Of a stretch of 64,000 nucleotides of DNA, positions 51,547 to 61,052 are shown in pieces (the stretch's first letter is position 1; the number at the start of each line of letters is the position of its first letter). The DNA comes from WTGU01 sp965242855 (GTDB taxonomy: Bacteria > Pseudomonadota > Alphaproteobacteria > UBA828). The stretch spans positions 434,001-498,000 of the forward strand of contig OZ251509.1 of assembly GCA_965242855.1 (NCBI GenBank), written 5' to 3'. The notes below the pieces were generated by a model. That model did no database searches and had not been told where the DNA came from. It saw nothing but the letters and a program-made list of their open reading frames with translations. A program made the position numbers and the translations under genes.

Positions 51547-52836
51547 ATGGAGACGGGCCGTTCAGGGTCGCTGACGCGGAGGGCGCTGCTGCGCGCGGGC
51601 GCCGCGGGGTGCATGGCGGCGCCGTTCGGCCTCGTCGCGCCCGCAGGCCGCGCCGCCGACCCCTCGGGCGTGACCGACAGCGAGATCGTGCTCGGCGTGT
51701 CGGCGGCCTTCTCCGGCCCGTCCCGCGGGCTCGGGATCGAGCTCTATCGCGGCGCCATGTCCTGCTTCGAGGAGATCAACCGGAGCGGCGGCATCCGCGG
51801 CCGCAAGGTGGTCCTCCGCACCTACGACGACGGCTACCAGCCCGACCCATCGGTCAGCAACACCGTGACGCTGATCCAGAAGGACCAGGTGTTCGCCCTC
51901 TTCGGCTATGTCGGCACGCCGACGGTCACCCGGGTCCTGCCCATCCTGAAGAAATTCCAGGACACGCAGGTCTATCTGTTCTTCCCCTTCACCGGCGCCC
52001 AGCCCCAGCGCGAGCCGCCCTACGGCGACTTCGCCTTCAACCTGCGCGCCTCCTACCGGCAGGAGACCGCCGGCCTGGTGGAGAACTTCCTCCGCATCGG
52101 GCGGCGGCGCATCGCCGTCTTCTATCAGGCGGACGCCTACGGCCGCAGCGGCTGGGCCGGGGTGCGGCGCGCGCTCAAGCCCCACGGGGAGCGCATCGCC
52201 GGCGAGGCCACCTACCGGCGGGGCTCGAAATTCACCGGCAGCATGCGCAAGCAGGTGGAAATCCTGAAGGCCGCCCGGCCCGACGCGATCATCTGCATCG
52301 GCGCCTACGCCGCCTGCGCGGCCTTCCTGCGCGACGCCGTGGACCTCGGGCTGGAAGTCCCCATCGCCAATCTCTCCTTCGTCGGCAGCGAGAACCTGCT
52401 GACCATGATCACGCAAGGGCGGGAGGACGGCGCCCGCTACACCAAATGGCTGGTGAACTCGCAGGTGGTGCCGAGCTACGAGGACGTCTCCATCCCCTCC
52501 GTCGTCCGCTACCGCGAACTGATGGAGCGCTACGACCCGAGCCCGCCGCCGGAGCTGCTGAAGGAGGACTACGCCCCCTTCGCCCACAGCTTCGTGAGCC
52601 TGGAGGGCTACCTCAACGCCCGGCTGATGGCCGAGATCCTGCACCGCCTGGGTGACGCGCCGGCGCGCGGAGAACTGGCGCGCGCGGTCTTCAGCATCGC
52701 GGATTTCGACCTGGGCATCGGCGAGCGCGTCTCCTTCGGCCCGGAGCGCCGGCAGGGCCTGGACCGGGTCTACTACACCGTGGTCGAGGACGACCGCTTC
52801 GTTCCCCTGGATAGCTGGCAGGACAGGCTCGGCTGA
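51547..52836 (+). CDS. Periplasmic leucine/amide-type substrate-binding protein
   Basis: 429 residues of the Peripla_BP_6 (branched-chain amino acid/amide) family. A Tat-like signal (TRRALLRAGAAG) precedes the mature domain (ITLGV-like SEIVLGVSAAFSGPSRGLG). EEINRSGGIRGRKVVLRTYDDGY and FALFGYVGTPTVTRVLPIL are typical. No permease or ATPase gene is adjacent; the next gene, 2 bases on, is a membrane sensor. The protein may therefore feed signalling rather than transport. Confidence 0.88.
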   Translation: METGRSGSLTRRALLRAGAAGCMAAPFGLVAPAGRAADPSGVTDSEIVLGVSAAFSGPSRGLGIELYRGAMSCFEEINRSGGIRGRKVVLRTYDDGYQPDPSVSNTVTLIQKDQVFALFGYVGTPTVTRVLPILKKFQDTQVYLFFPFTGAQPQREPPYGDFAFNLRASYRQETAGLVENFLRIGRRRIAVFYQADAYGRSGWAGVRRALKPHGERIAGEATYRRGSKFTGSMRKQVEILKAARPDAIICIGAYAACAAFLRDAVDLGLEVPIANLSFVGSENLLTMITQGREDGARYTKWLVNSQVVPSYEDVSIPSVVRYRELMERYDPSPPPELLKEDYAPFAHSFVSLEGYLNARLMAEILHRLGDAPARGELARAVFSIADFDLGIGERVSFGPERRQGLDRVYYTVVEDDRFVPLDSWQDRLG

Positions 52837-52838
52837 CC

Positions 52839-53597
52839 ATGAAAATCCAGAAGCTCTTCAGACGGACACTGTTCGGCGTGTTCCTTCTCTTCGGACTGAT
52901 CGGCGTTTCCACCTCCGTCCTCTGCATCTACACCGTGGACACCCATCTGAGCGAGGAATACGTCAGCAACAGCAAGGGGATCGCGAAGACCATCGCCGAC
53001 GCCAGCGTCGACATCATCCTGAACCGCGACCTTTCGGCCCTGCAATCGCTGATCGACCAGTTCGTCGAGATCCAGGGCATCAGCTACATCTACATCGCGA
53101 ACGAATCCGGCGAGTTCCTCTCCCACACCTTTGTGCCCGGCATTCCGGAGGAGATTCTCGCGGGCGACCCCTCCGACACGGCGACGGTGGAACGCAGCCT
53201 GCCGGGCATGGGGGATTTCGTCGAGGTCGCGAGCCCGATCCTCGCGGGCGCCGCCGGGACGGTCCACATCGGCATGGACACCGGGCTGGTGGCGCTGAAG
53301 ATCCAGCGGGCCATCGGGCGGCAGATCTATCTCATCTCGATCATCTTTGTGGTCGGCATCTTCGCCGCCATCTGGCTGGTCGGCTTCGCCTCCAGGCCGG
53401 TGGACGGGCTGCTCGCCTACTCCGTGCGTCTCGCCCGCGGCGCGGGCGAGACCGCCGCCACCGACGACAAGCTGCTGGCGCGGGACGACGAGGTGGGCCA
53501 GCTCGCCCGCCTCTACCGCTACTTCGCGCAAGTGACGGACCCGGAGAAGGCCGCGCGCACGCAAGCCGACGGCGCGGGCGCGGACGGCAAGGCCTGA
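52839..53597 (+). CDS. Membrane sensor with periplasmic domain and HAMP-like linker, no output domain
   Basis: 252 residues: N-terminal membrane helix (about 9-31), a periplasmic sensory domain (about 32-160, with YIYIANESGEFLSHTFVPGI as in Cache/dCACHE-like domains), a second helix (about 163-185), and a HAMP-like segment with RPVDGLLAYSVRLARGAGE. The protein ends soon after, with no histidine kinase, GGDEF or methyl-accepting region. It directly follows the binding protein, so it probably reads that protein's ligand state. The partner that transmits the signal is not visible. Confidence 0.75.
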   Translation: MKIQKLFRRTLFGVFLLFGLIGVSTSVLCIYTVDTHLSEEYVSNSKGIAKTIADASVDIILNRDLSALQSLIDQFVEIQGISYIYIANESGEFLSHTFVPGIPEEILAGDPSDTATVERSLPGMGDFVEVASPILAGAAGTVHIGMDTGLVALKIQRAIGRQIYLISIIFVVGIFAAIWLVGFASRPVDGLLAYSVRLARGAGETAATDDKLLARDDEVGQLARLYRYFAQVTDPEKAARTQADGAGADGKA

Positions 53598-53617
53598 GAG
53601 CGAGGGCGGGGCGCGCC

Positions 53618-54940
53618 ATGGCCGAGGAAGGCATGTCGCAGGCGCGGCGCTGGTCCATGGTCGCGGTCTGCACCGCGCTCCAGGTCTGCCTGGGGACGGT
53701 CTACGCCTGGAGCTTCTTCCAGGTGCTCCTGGTCAAGGAGCTGGGGTGGACCTTCACGGAAACCGCCGTGGCCTTCAGCGTCACGATCTTCTCGCTGGGC
53801 GTGTCGGCGGCAGGCGCCGGGATGCTGCTTCCGCGCTTCGGGCCCCGGCGCCTCGCGCTCGCCGGCAGCGTGCTGTTCTCGGGCGGCTACTTCATCGCCG
53901 CCCTGGCCCTCCACCTCGATTCCCGGATGCTCTTCTATATTGGCTACGGCGTCGTCGGCGGCACCGGCATCGGCTTCGGCTACGTGACCCCGGTGGCGAC
54001 CACCGCCAAGTGGTTCCCCGACAGCAAGGGGCTGGCGACGGGGATCGTCGTCATGGGCTTCGGCGTCGGCGCCTTCCTGCTCAGCATGGTGATGGCGCCC
54101 TTCCTGGTGGTGCAGACGGAAGGCGACCTGCCGTTCGTCTTCCTGTGGCTCGGCGTGATCTTCGCCTGCATCCTGATCCCGGCGAGCCTGGCGATGCGCG
54201 ACCCGCCGCCGGATTTCTACTTCTCCGCCGCGAGCCGGCGGGGGGCCGCCATCGACGAGCCGGAATCGCTCGGGCAATGCCTGTTGTCGGGCCGCTTCGC
54301 GGTCATGTGGCTGGTCTTCTTCTTCAACATCAGCGCCGGCATCTCGGTCATCAGTTTCCAGTCCTCGATGTTGCAGGACGTCTGGGGGCTGGCGGACCCG
54401 TCGGTGGAGCCGGAAACCCTGGCCCGCTACGGGGCGACGCTGATCGCCGCGAGCTCGCTCTGCAACGGGGCGGGACGGCTGCTCTGGGGCCTGCTCTCGG
54501 ACCGCATCGGGCGGGTGCGCGTCTTCCGCATCCTGCTGGCCAGCCAGATGGTGGTATTCGGCATTCTGATGACGGAGCGCGACCCGTGGATCTTCTCGAT
54601 CCTGGTCTGCTACGTCATGCTGTGCTTCGGTGGTGGTTTCGCGACCATGCCTTCCTTCGTGCTCGACGTCTTCGGCGCGCGCCGGATGTCGGCGGTCTAC
54701 GGCATCATCCTGACGGCGTGGGCGGCGGCGGGGGTCTTCGGCCCGCTCTACGTGGGATACCTGAAGGACCAGTACCCGGACCGGGCGGTGATCTACTGCT
54801 TCCTGATCGGCGTGCTGATCCTGGGGATGGGCTTCGTCTTCTCCTACCTGATGAGCGACGAGCGCATCCGCCTCAAGCGCCCCACACTGGAAGGCACGCT
54901 CCGCCAATACGGCATCCCCCTCCCCCGCTCCGGCCCCTGA
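53618..54940 (+). CDS. MFS transporter, oxalate/formate antiporter-like (OFA) family
   Basis: 440 residues with 12 predicted membrane helices. The N-terminal pattern ALQVCLGTVYAWSFFQVLL, then GTGIGFGYVTPVATTAKWFPD and GLATGIVVMGFGVGAF is typical of OFA carriers. A second-half loop motif, GRLLWGLLSDRIGRV, is present. It could export formate or import a monocarboxylate; the substrate is not decided. ATG 53618 is used; ATG 53633 is an alternative. Confidence 0.88.
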   Translation: MAEEGMSQARRWSMVAVCTALQVCLGTVYAWSFFQVLLVKELGWTFTETAVAFSVTIFSLGVSAAGAGMLLPRFGPRRLALAGSVLFSGGYFIAALALHLDSRMLFYIGYGVVGGTGIGFGYVTPVATTAKWFPDSKGLATGIVVMGFGVGAFLLSMVMAPFLVVQTEGDLPFVFLWLGVIFACILIPASLAMRDPPPDFYFSAASRRGAAIDEPESLGQCLLSGRFAVMWLVFFFNISAGISVISFQSSMLQDVWGLADPSVEPETLARYGATLIAASSLCNGAGRLLWGLLSDRIGRVRVFRILLASQMVVFGILMTERDPWIFSILVCYVMLCFGGGFATMPSFVLDVFGARRMSAVYGIILTAWAAAGVFGPLYVGYLKDQYPDRAVIYCFLIGVLILGMGFVFSYLMSDERIRLKRPTLEGTLRQYGIPLPRSGP

Positions 54941-55027
54941 ACGCCGTCCGCCGTCGTTGACGAGCCGGAGCGAAGGGTTATTTTCGGGCCACATGGTGCC
55001 CGGGACCCTCCGGCGAGGAGACGAACG

Positions 55028-55330
55028 ATGCGGCAGGAGGCCCCGAACGCGATCAGGCGGATCGTCGAAGAGACCTTGCGCGAGATTTTCCCCGGAGTCG
55101 GGTTCGATCCGGTCGTGATCGAGCCGGATACCGACGAATTCGGCAATCCGATTCTGTGGATCAGAGTCGTCTTCGCCGGCAGGCGGAAAGCGATCACCGT
55201 CGGGAAGACGTTCGATCTGGACGAACGGCTGCTGGCGCGGCTCGAGACGGAAGGCGACACCAAGGCGTTCCCCGTCGTCTCGTTCGTGCCGAGGGCGGAA
55301 TGGGAGGCGTTGCAAGCTGAACCCGCATGA
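55028..55330 (+). CDS. Small protein paired with a HEPN-like gene
   Basis: 100 residues. ATG 55028 follows GGCGAGGAGACGAACG. No family recognised; mixed alpha/beta character with GFDPVVIEPDTDEFGNPILW and TVGKTFDLDERLLARL. It overlaps the next gene by 14 bases if that gene starts at the CTG. The pair resembles a toxin/antitoxin or regulatory cassette by layout only. Confidence 0.65.
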   Translation: MRQEAPNAIRRIVEETLREIFPGVGFDPVVIEPDTDEFGNPILWIRVVFAGRRKAITVGKTFDLDERLLARLETEGDTKAFPVVSFVPRAEWEALQAEPA

Positions 55331-55787
55331 TCTTCTCGCCACGGCCGACGAATTGATTTCCCCAAGGAAGGGCAGGCCCCGGCAATCGAACCTGCGCAGG
55401 GCGATCAGCACCGGCTATTACGCCATGTTCCATTGCTTGGCGCGATGCGCCGCCGACCGGATCGCGGGCGGTTCCGGAGCGAACCGCAGCGAACGCGCGT
55501 GGCTACAGACGTACCGGGCGTTGCAGCACGGACGCGCCCGCGAGCGGTGCCAGAGTTCGCATATGACATCTTTCCCGCGCCGCATCCGGAGGTTTGCGCG
55601 CCTCCTGGTCTCCATGCAAGCCATACGGCACGAGGCCGATTACGACCCGGGAAGGCGGTTCACCCGGTTTGAAGTCCATCGACAGCTCGAGAGAGCGCGC
55701 GAGACGATCGACCTCTTCCTCGGGGCAACCGCCAGGGAGCAGAGGGATTTCTCGGTCTACGTCCTTATGGACCGGCGGAAAGATTGA
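55317..55787 (+). CDS. HEPN-like domain protein
   Basis: About 156 residues. The HEPN-type helical pattern is clear: NLRRAISTGYYAMFHCLARCAADR, then FPRRIRRFARLLVSMQAIRH and ADYDP. The family start NPHDLLATADELI lies upstream of the first ATG/GTG/TTG codon, so I use CTG 55317, 9 bases after GGGAGG; TTG 55353 is the alternative. The RNase motif R-x4-6-H is not obvious, so catalysis is uncertain. Function is unknown. Confidence 0.7.
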   Translation: MNPHDLLATADELISPRKGRPRQSNLRRAISTGYYAMFHCLARCAADRIAGGSGANRSERAWLQTYRALQHGRARERCQSSHMTSFPRRIRRFARLLVSMQAIRHEADYDPGRRFTRFEVHRQLERARETIDLFLGATAREQRDFSVYVLMDRRKD

Positions 55788-55835
55788 CGAGCGCGCACGG
55801 GCCTGGAGGCCCGCGCACCGTGACATCGTCGGGGG

Positions 55836-56666
55836 TCAAGCCGCGCGCTTGGCGCCGGCGCGGCGGAGGAAGGCGACGGCGGCGGCGATGGTCTTCTCCG
55901 GACATTCCACGAGGTCGGCATGGCCGATGTCGTCATAGACGAGCGCTTCGCAACCGGGCACGTTGTCGATGACCCATTGGGCGCCGGCGCCGTCGGGGCC
56001 CGTCCGCATCGGAGTCAGCATGTCGCGGGCGGCGGTGATCACCAGCGTCGGACTGGTGATCTTCCGGCAGTCCGCGCGGAGGTCCATGGTCTCCATCGCC
56101 AGGCACGCCTGGACGACCGTCTCCACCGCGTTGAGGCCGACGACATGGCGCACCATCTCGATCAGCGCCGGCCCGTCCGGCCCGTCGAGATAGTCGGCGC
56201 CGACGGCCTGGGTGACCACGTGGTCGGCGAATTCCGGGCCGCAGCCCCAGGTCCGGGCCATGTGGCGCCAAGTGCGGAACATGATGCGGCGCATCCGGTC
56301 GCATTTCGCGAAGGCGCAGTCGCTGACGACGCCCAGGCAGCGCTCCGGATGTTTGGCGGCGAATTTGAGCGCGATCATGCCGCCCGCCGAGGTGCCCATG
56401 ACGTGGGCGCGGTCGATCTCCAGGGCGTCGAGCAGCGCCGCAAGATCGTCCGCCCAGAGGTCCAGGTCGTAGCGCATGAGCGGGCGGTCGGACTGGCCGT
56501 AGCCGCGCTGGTCGTAGCTGACAAGCTTGAATTCCCTGGCCAGCCCCTCCCATACCATGGCGAAATTCTGGCGCCCGAAGAGCGAGCCGCCGATCAACGC
56601 CAGCGGCTCGCCTTCGCCCATGAACTCGTAGAAAATGTCGATCCCGTTGGCATGGACTTTCGGCAT
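55836..56666 (-). CDS. Alpha/beta-fold hydrolase
   Basis: 276 residues. The nucleophile elbow is GTSAGGM (Ser), the oxyanion region LIGGSLFGRQNF, and the acid/His pair lies near ARDMLTP and DIGHADL. ATG 56666 follows GGGGAGGAGCC. Related to 3-oxoadipate enol-lactonase-type hydrolases in general outline; the substrate is unknown. It is divergent from glnE. Confidence 0.9.
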   Translation of the reverse strand: MPKVHANGIDIFYEFMGEGEPLALIGGSLFGRQNFAMVWEGLAREFKLVSYDQRGYGQSDRPLMRYDLDLWADDLAALLDALEIDRAHVMGTSAGGMIALKFAAKHPERCLGVVSDCAFAKCDRMRRIMFRTWRHMARTWGCGPEFADHVVTQAVGADYLDGPDGPALIEMVRHVVGLNAVETVVQACLAMETMDLRADCRKITSPTLVITAARDMLTPMRTGPDGAGAQWVIDNVPGCEALVYDDIGHADLVECPEKTIAAAVAFLRRAGAKRAA

Positions 56667-56728
56667 GACGGCTCCTCCCCGGTTGGACGCCCGGCTCGCG
56701 GCCGGCGCCCCATGATGGAACGGCGCGG

Positions 56729-59700
56729 ATGGCGAACATAGCCCCGGGCTGGGCAGGCGCCGCGCCGCCCGGCCCCGGCGACGCGGAAGCGCTGGCGGCC
56801 CATTGGGAGCGCTGGCTCGAGCGCGCCGGCGAGAGCGGGGACGCGGCGCTCGCCGCCTTCGCCGAGGGCTGCCGGGCCGACCCCGCCGCCCGGGCGCTGC
56901 TGGACGCGCTCTTCGGCAACAGCCGCTATCTCGCCCGCTGCCTCGTCGCGGACCAGGCGTTCGCCCGGCTGCTGCTGGAGAGCGGGCCGGACGACTCCTT
57001 CGCCGCCGCGCTGGCGACGGCGCGCGACGACGGCGCCCCCGATGGCGAATCGCGGGCGGCGGCGATGAAGCGCCTGCGCATCGCCAAGCGGCGCGCCAGC
57101 CTCGCCATCGGCATGGCCGACATCGCCGGCGCGTGGCCGCTGGAGAAGGTGACGGCGGCGCTCTCCGACTTCGCCTGCGCGGCGCTCGCCGCGTCCTCCG
57201 CCCACCTGTTGCGGAAGGCGCATGAGTCCGGCGCCCTCGCCCTGCCCTCGCCCGATTCGCCCGAGCGCGGTTCCGGGCTGATCGTCCTCGGGATGGGGAA
57301 GCTCGGTGCCCGCGAGCTCAACTATTCGAGCGACGTGGACGTGATCGTCCTCTTCGACGAGGCCGCCCATCCGGAGACCGGCGGCTTGCAGCAGACCTTC
57401 GCCCGGCTGGCCCGCAACCTCGTCACGATCATGGACGAGCGCACGGCCGACGGTTACGTCTTCCGCACCGACCTCCGCCTGCGCCCGGACCCGGCCTCGA
57501 CGGCGGCGGCGCTCTCCGTCCGCGCCGCCGAGGTCTATTACGCCAGCGCCGGCGAGAACTGGGAGCGCGCCGCCATGATCAAGGCGCGGCCGGTTGCCGG
57601 CGACCTCGAGGCCGGGCGGCGCTTCCTCGATTCGCTGCAACCCTTCGTCTGGCGCCGCCATCTCGATTTCGCGGCCATCCAGCACATCCGCGCGATCAAG
57701 CGGCAGATCGACGCCCATCGCGGCGGCGGCGGAGTCGCCGTGGCCGGGCACAACGTCAAGCTCGGACGCGGCGGCATCCGCGAGATCGAGTTCCTGGCCC
57801 AGACCCAGCAGCTCGTCTGGGGCGGCCGCGACGAATCCTTGCGCGTGCGCGGCACCGGTGAGGCCCTCGACCGGCTGGTGGCGGCCGGGCACATGCGCCG
57901 CCGCGCGGCGACGGAGCTGATGACGGCCTACGCCTTCCACCGCACGCTCGAACACCGGCTGCAAATGATCGACGACCGGCAGACCCACAGCATACCGGAG
58001 GACGAGGAAGGCGTCGCGCACGTCGCCGCGTTCATGGGTTTCGCATCCACCGGCGCCTTCTCCGAGGCGTTCCTCGCCCACCTGCGGACGGTGGAGGGCC
58101 ACTACGCGACCCTGTTCGAGGACGAGCCCGCGCTGGCGAAGGCCGGGACCCTGGTCTTCACGGGCGCGGACCACGATGCCGACACGCTGGAGACCCTGTC
58201 CGGGATGGGCTACGCGGCGCCCGAGCGCGCGTCTGCGACGATCCGCGCCTGGCATGCCGGCCGCCACCGCGCCGTGAGCAGCGACGAGGCCCGCGCCCGC
58301 ATGGCCGCCCTCGTGCCGACGCTGCTGGAGGCCTTCGCGGGCGCGCCCGATCCCGATTCCGCCCTCGCGCTCTTCGACGAGTTCCTGGCCCGCCTGCCCT
58401 CCGGCGCGCACCTCTTCTCCATGTTCGCGGCGCGTCCGGCGCTGTTCGATCTGGTCGCGGAAATCATGGCCTCGGCCCCGCGCCTGGCCAACCGCCTGGG
58501 CCGCCGGCCGGTGCTGCTCGACAGCGTGCTCAGCCGCGAATTCTCCGACCTCGACGTGCCGGACGCGGACGAGATGGAACCGGCGCTCGCCCACGCCGCG
58601 CGCCGCGGCCTCGTGCGCCTGTTCTACGTCCGCGAGTTCGGCATGGCGGAAATGCAGGCGGCGCTCGCGGAGGAAGCCCGCCGGGCGCGCGACGTGCAGG
58701 ATTTTCTCGACGCCGAGAGGCGCTGGGCCAACGACAAGGTCTTCCATATCGGCGTCCACATGCTGCGCGGCCTCCTCTCCCCAGTCGAAGCCGCGGGCCC
58801 GCTCTCGGACATCGCCGACGCCTGCCTCGCCGCCGCCCTGCCGGCGGTCGCCGACGCCTTCGCCGCCGTCCACGGCCGCGTCCCCGGCGGCGCCTTCGCC
58901 GCTGTCGCCCTGGGCCGGCTGGGCGGGCGGGAGATGACGGTGAGCGAGGCGCTCGACCTCATGTTCGTCTACGGCCACGATCCGGGCGCGGAGGCGTCGG
59001 ACGGGCAGAAGCCGCTGGCCCCGCGCGACTACTACGGGCGGCTTGCGCGCCGGGTGGTCGCCGCCGTCGCCGCGCCGACGGCCGAGGGCGCGCTCTACGA
59101 CGTGGAAACCCGCCCGGGCGCAGGCCCCGTCGTCGCCGCGCTGCCGGCGTTCGCCGCCGGTGCAGGCGACCTGCCGATCCGCGCGCTCCAGGCCTTGGCG
59201 TCCGCCCGCGTGATCCGAGCGGAAGACGATCTCGGCGCGCGCTTCGAGGCGGCGCGGCAGGCGGCCTTCGCGCGGGCGCCGGCGGACGGCGACCTGGCCG
59301 CCGCCCTCGCCGGGCTGCGCGAACGGACGCGGCGCGACGGCGCCGAAGAGGACCTCTGGTCGATCGAGCACAAGCGCGGTGGCCTGGTCGACGTGGAGTT
59401 CGCCGCCCGCTGCCTGCAGCTGCGGCACGCGCGCGCGCGCGGCGAGACGCTGGACGGCGGCACCGAGGCCGTCTTCGCCGCCGCCGGCCGCCTGGGGTTG
59501 ATCGACCCGGAAGCCGCCGGCCAACTCGCGGACGCGGCGCAACTGTGGCGCAACCTGCACGGCATCCTGTGCCTCACCGTGGAAGGCGGCTTCGTCGAGG
59601 CGGCGGCGACGCCCGCGCTCCGCACCGCGATCGGGCGGGCCTGCGGCATCGCCGACTTCGATTCCCTCAAGGAGTCGGTGCGGGAAACCGCCGCCCGCGC

Positions 59701-59743
59701 CGCGGCGCACTACGACGCGCTGCTCGGCGGCCGAAGCGCCTGA
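56729..59743 (+). CDS. glnE: Glutamine synthetase adenylyltransferase/deadenylylase with degraded C-terminal site
   Basis: 1004 residues, the size of GlnE. The N-terminal (deadenylylating) nucleotidyltransferase is intact: LGMGKLGARELNYSSDVDVI with Asp202 and Asp204, and FRTDLRLRPDPASTA. The C-terminal (adenylylating) copy reads VALGRLGGREMTVSEALDLM: Asp743 is kept but the first metal Asp is Ala741. The usual DMRLRPSGNKG and AWTWERMALTRAR segments are also replaced. The enzyme may remove AMP from glutamine synthetase but not add it. The fold between the domains looks normal. Confidence 0.9.
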   Translation: MANIAPGWAGAAPPGPGDAEALAAHWERWLERAGESGDAALAAFAEGCRADPAARALLDALFGNSRYLARCLVADQAFARLLLESGPDDSFAAALATARDDGAPDGESRAAAMKRLRIAKRRASLAIGMADIAGAWPLEKVTAALSDFACAALAASSAHLLRKAHESGALALPSPDSPERGSGLIVLGMGKLGARELNYSSDVDVIVLFDEAAHPETGGLQQTFARLARNLVTIMDERTADGYVFRTDLRLRPDPASTAAALSVRAAEVYYASAGENWERAAMIKARPVAGDLEAGRRFLDSLQPFVWRRHLDFAAIQHIRAIKRQIDAHRGGGGVAVAGHNVKLGRGGIREIEFLAQTQQLVWGGRDESLRVRGTGEALDRLVAAGHMRRRAATELMTAYAFHRTLEHRLQMIDDRQTHSIPEDEEGVAHVAAFMGFASTGAFSEAFLAHLRTVEGHYATLFEDEPALAKAGTLVFTGADHDADTLETLSGMGYAAPERASATIRAWHAGRHRAVSSDEARARMAALVPTLLEAFAGAPDPDSALALFDEFLARLPSGAHLFSMFAARPALFDLVAEIMASAPRLANRLGRRPVLLDSVLSREFSDLDVPDADEMEPALAHAARRGLVRLFYVREFGMAEMQAALAEEARRARDVQDFLDAERRWANDKVFHIGVHMLRGLLSPVEAAGPLSDIADACLAAALPAVADAFAAVHGRVPGGAFAAVALGRLGGREMTVSEALDLMFVYGHDPGAEASDGQKPLAPRDYYGRLARRVVAAVAAPTAEGALYDVETRPGAGPVVAALPAFAAGAGDLPIRALQALASARVIRAEDDLGARFEAARQAAFARAPADGDLAAALAGLRERTRRDGAEEDLWSIEHKRGGLVDVEFAARCLQLRHARARGETLDGGTEAVFAAAGRLGLIDPEAAGQLADAAQLWRNLHGILCLTVEGGFVEAAATPALRTAIGRACGIADFDSLKESVRETAARAAAHYDALLGGRSA

Positions 59744-59984
59744 CCGATGGTCAAGACCGTCATCCGAGATCCATCCCGAGGCAGAGCAGCCGCCTAGCCG
59801 TGGATATGGTGCCCGATGGTCGCGCGCTTGAAAAAATTGCCGCCATGGGATAAAAGGTTGCCATCGCTCACGGACAGACCCATAATTAGGGTAAGTAGAG
59901 AAGGGGGTGATGAGACGCTATGGTTGCGATCTGAGTGGGCTTGCTGCGCTTATCCAATTCTCAACGACGGAAGGACCTGAAGAA

Positions 59985-61052
59985 ATGTCCGAAGACCATA
60001 CAAAAAGCGCCGAAGTCGTCGCGCAGAAATATGGCAACGATTATAATACCGATGTCGTTCTCTACAACGCACCAATTGATGATCACGGTTTTTATCAACT
60101 CGCTAAAACTTGCATTGATAAGGATCGCGTCTCGCAGAATATCCTTTTGATTCTATCCACTTTTGGAGGTCGGGCGGAAGCGGCATATAAATCAGCGCGA
60201 CTTCTTCAGGAAAATTATGAGTCCTTTACCGTTTTTATCCCAAACCAGTGCAAGAGTGCGGGGACAATTCTCGCTATCGGAGCAGGTAAGATTATTATGA
60301 CGGACTTCGGTGAACTCGGTCCTCTTGATGTACAAGTGCTCAAACAGGACGAATTCCTTGAACTAAGTTCCGGGGCAGCAGTTGTATCAGCTCTTGAGAT
60401 GTTGCAGGAGAAATCGTTTTCTCTGTTTGAGAAATTTATGCTTGAAATAAAAGGACGTAGTGGTGGTGCGGTCACACTTCGCACATCTACAGACATTGCT
60501 GCTTCAATGACAGTGGGATTGTTCAAGGAGATATTTCAACAAATCGATCCGAATTATCTCGGAGAAATGAGCCGAAATCTGCGCGTTGCGTATGAATACG
60601 GGAGACGCTTGGCGGAAATCGGAGGGAACATCACGCCTTCCCGTATTCACCAGCTTGTTTATGGGTATCCGAACCATGAGTTTGTAATTGATCGACGCGA
60701 AGCAACTGAGCTGTTTCATCGCGTTGATAAGCCTGATGAAACTCTCACTCTGATTCTGTCCAACCTAGGCTCGCGAGTAGCAATGCCTCAGATGGATTAT
60801 GACATTTCTCTGCTTTCTAGCGCCGATGCGACCATCGACGATCAAGCGGCGCAGAGGGCGCTAGGGCGAAATTGCAATCTCAACCACTCGGAGGGGAAGA
60901 CAGATGACCGAGCCCGTGACACCGACGCACCACGAGCTGAAGCGGAGAATCGTGCGGCAGATCGTCAAGGCGCAAATGAGCAAGGAAACGAGGACCAATC
61001 AGAAATCAATCCGGCTACCCTCCACCACCCACCCGCGGAGCAGGACAGTTAA
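59985..61052 (+). CDS. SDH-class Clp-fold serine proteinase-like protein, AT-rich
   Basis: 355 residues. The core (about 25-210) matches the ClpP-fold serine dehydrogenase-proteinase group: ILSTFGGRAEAAYKSARLL, then NQCKSAGTILAIGAGKI (likely nucleophile Ser in KSAGT) and GELGPLDVQVLKQDE. The usual N-terminus starts MSEDHTKS, so ATG 59985 is chosen over 59907. G+C falls to roughly half, unlike all neighbours, and the base use suggests transfer. The C-terminal 60 residues are polar and low-complexity. Function in this host is unknown. Confidence 0.8.
   Translation: MSEDHTKSAEVVAQKYGNDYNTDVVLYNAPIDDHGFYQLAKTCIDKDRVSQNILLILSTFGGRAEAAYKSARLLQENYESFTVFIPNQCKSAGTILAIGAGKIIMTDFGELGPLDVQVLKQDEFLELSSGAAVVSALEMLQEKSFSLFEKFMLEIKGRSGGAVTLRTSTDIAASMTVGLFKEIFQQIDPNYLGEMSRNLRVAYEYGRRLAEIGGNITPSRIHQLVYGYPNHEFVIDRREATELFHRVDKPDETLTLILSNLGSRVAMPQMDYDISLLSSADATIDDQAAQRALGRNCNLNHSEGKTDDRARDTDAPRAEAENRAADRQGANEQGNEDQSEINPATLHHPPAEQDS

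Noticed and set aside
56594..59710. 1038-residue frame antisense to glnE
   Set aside because: Arg/Gly/Ala-rich shadow of a well-supported gene.
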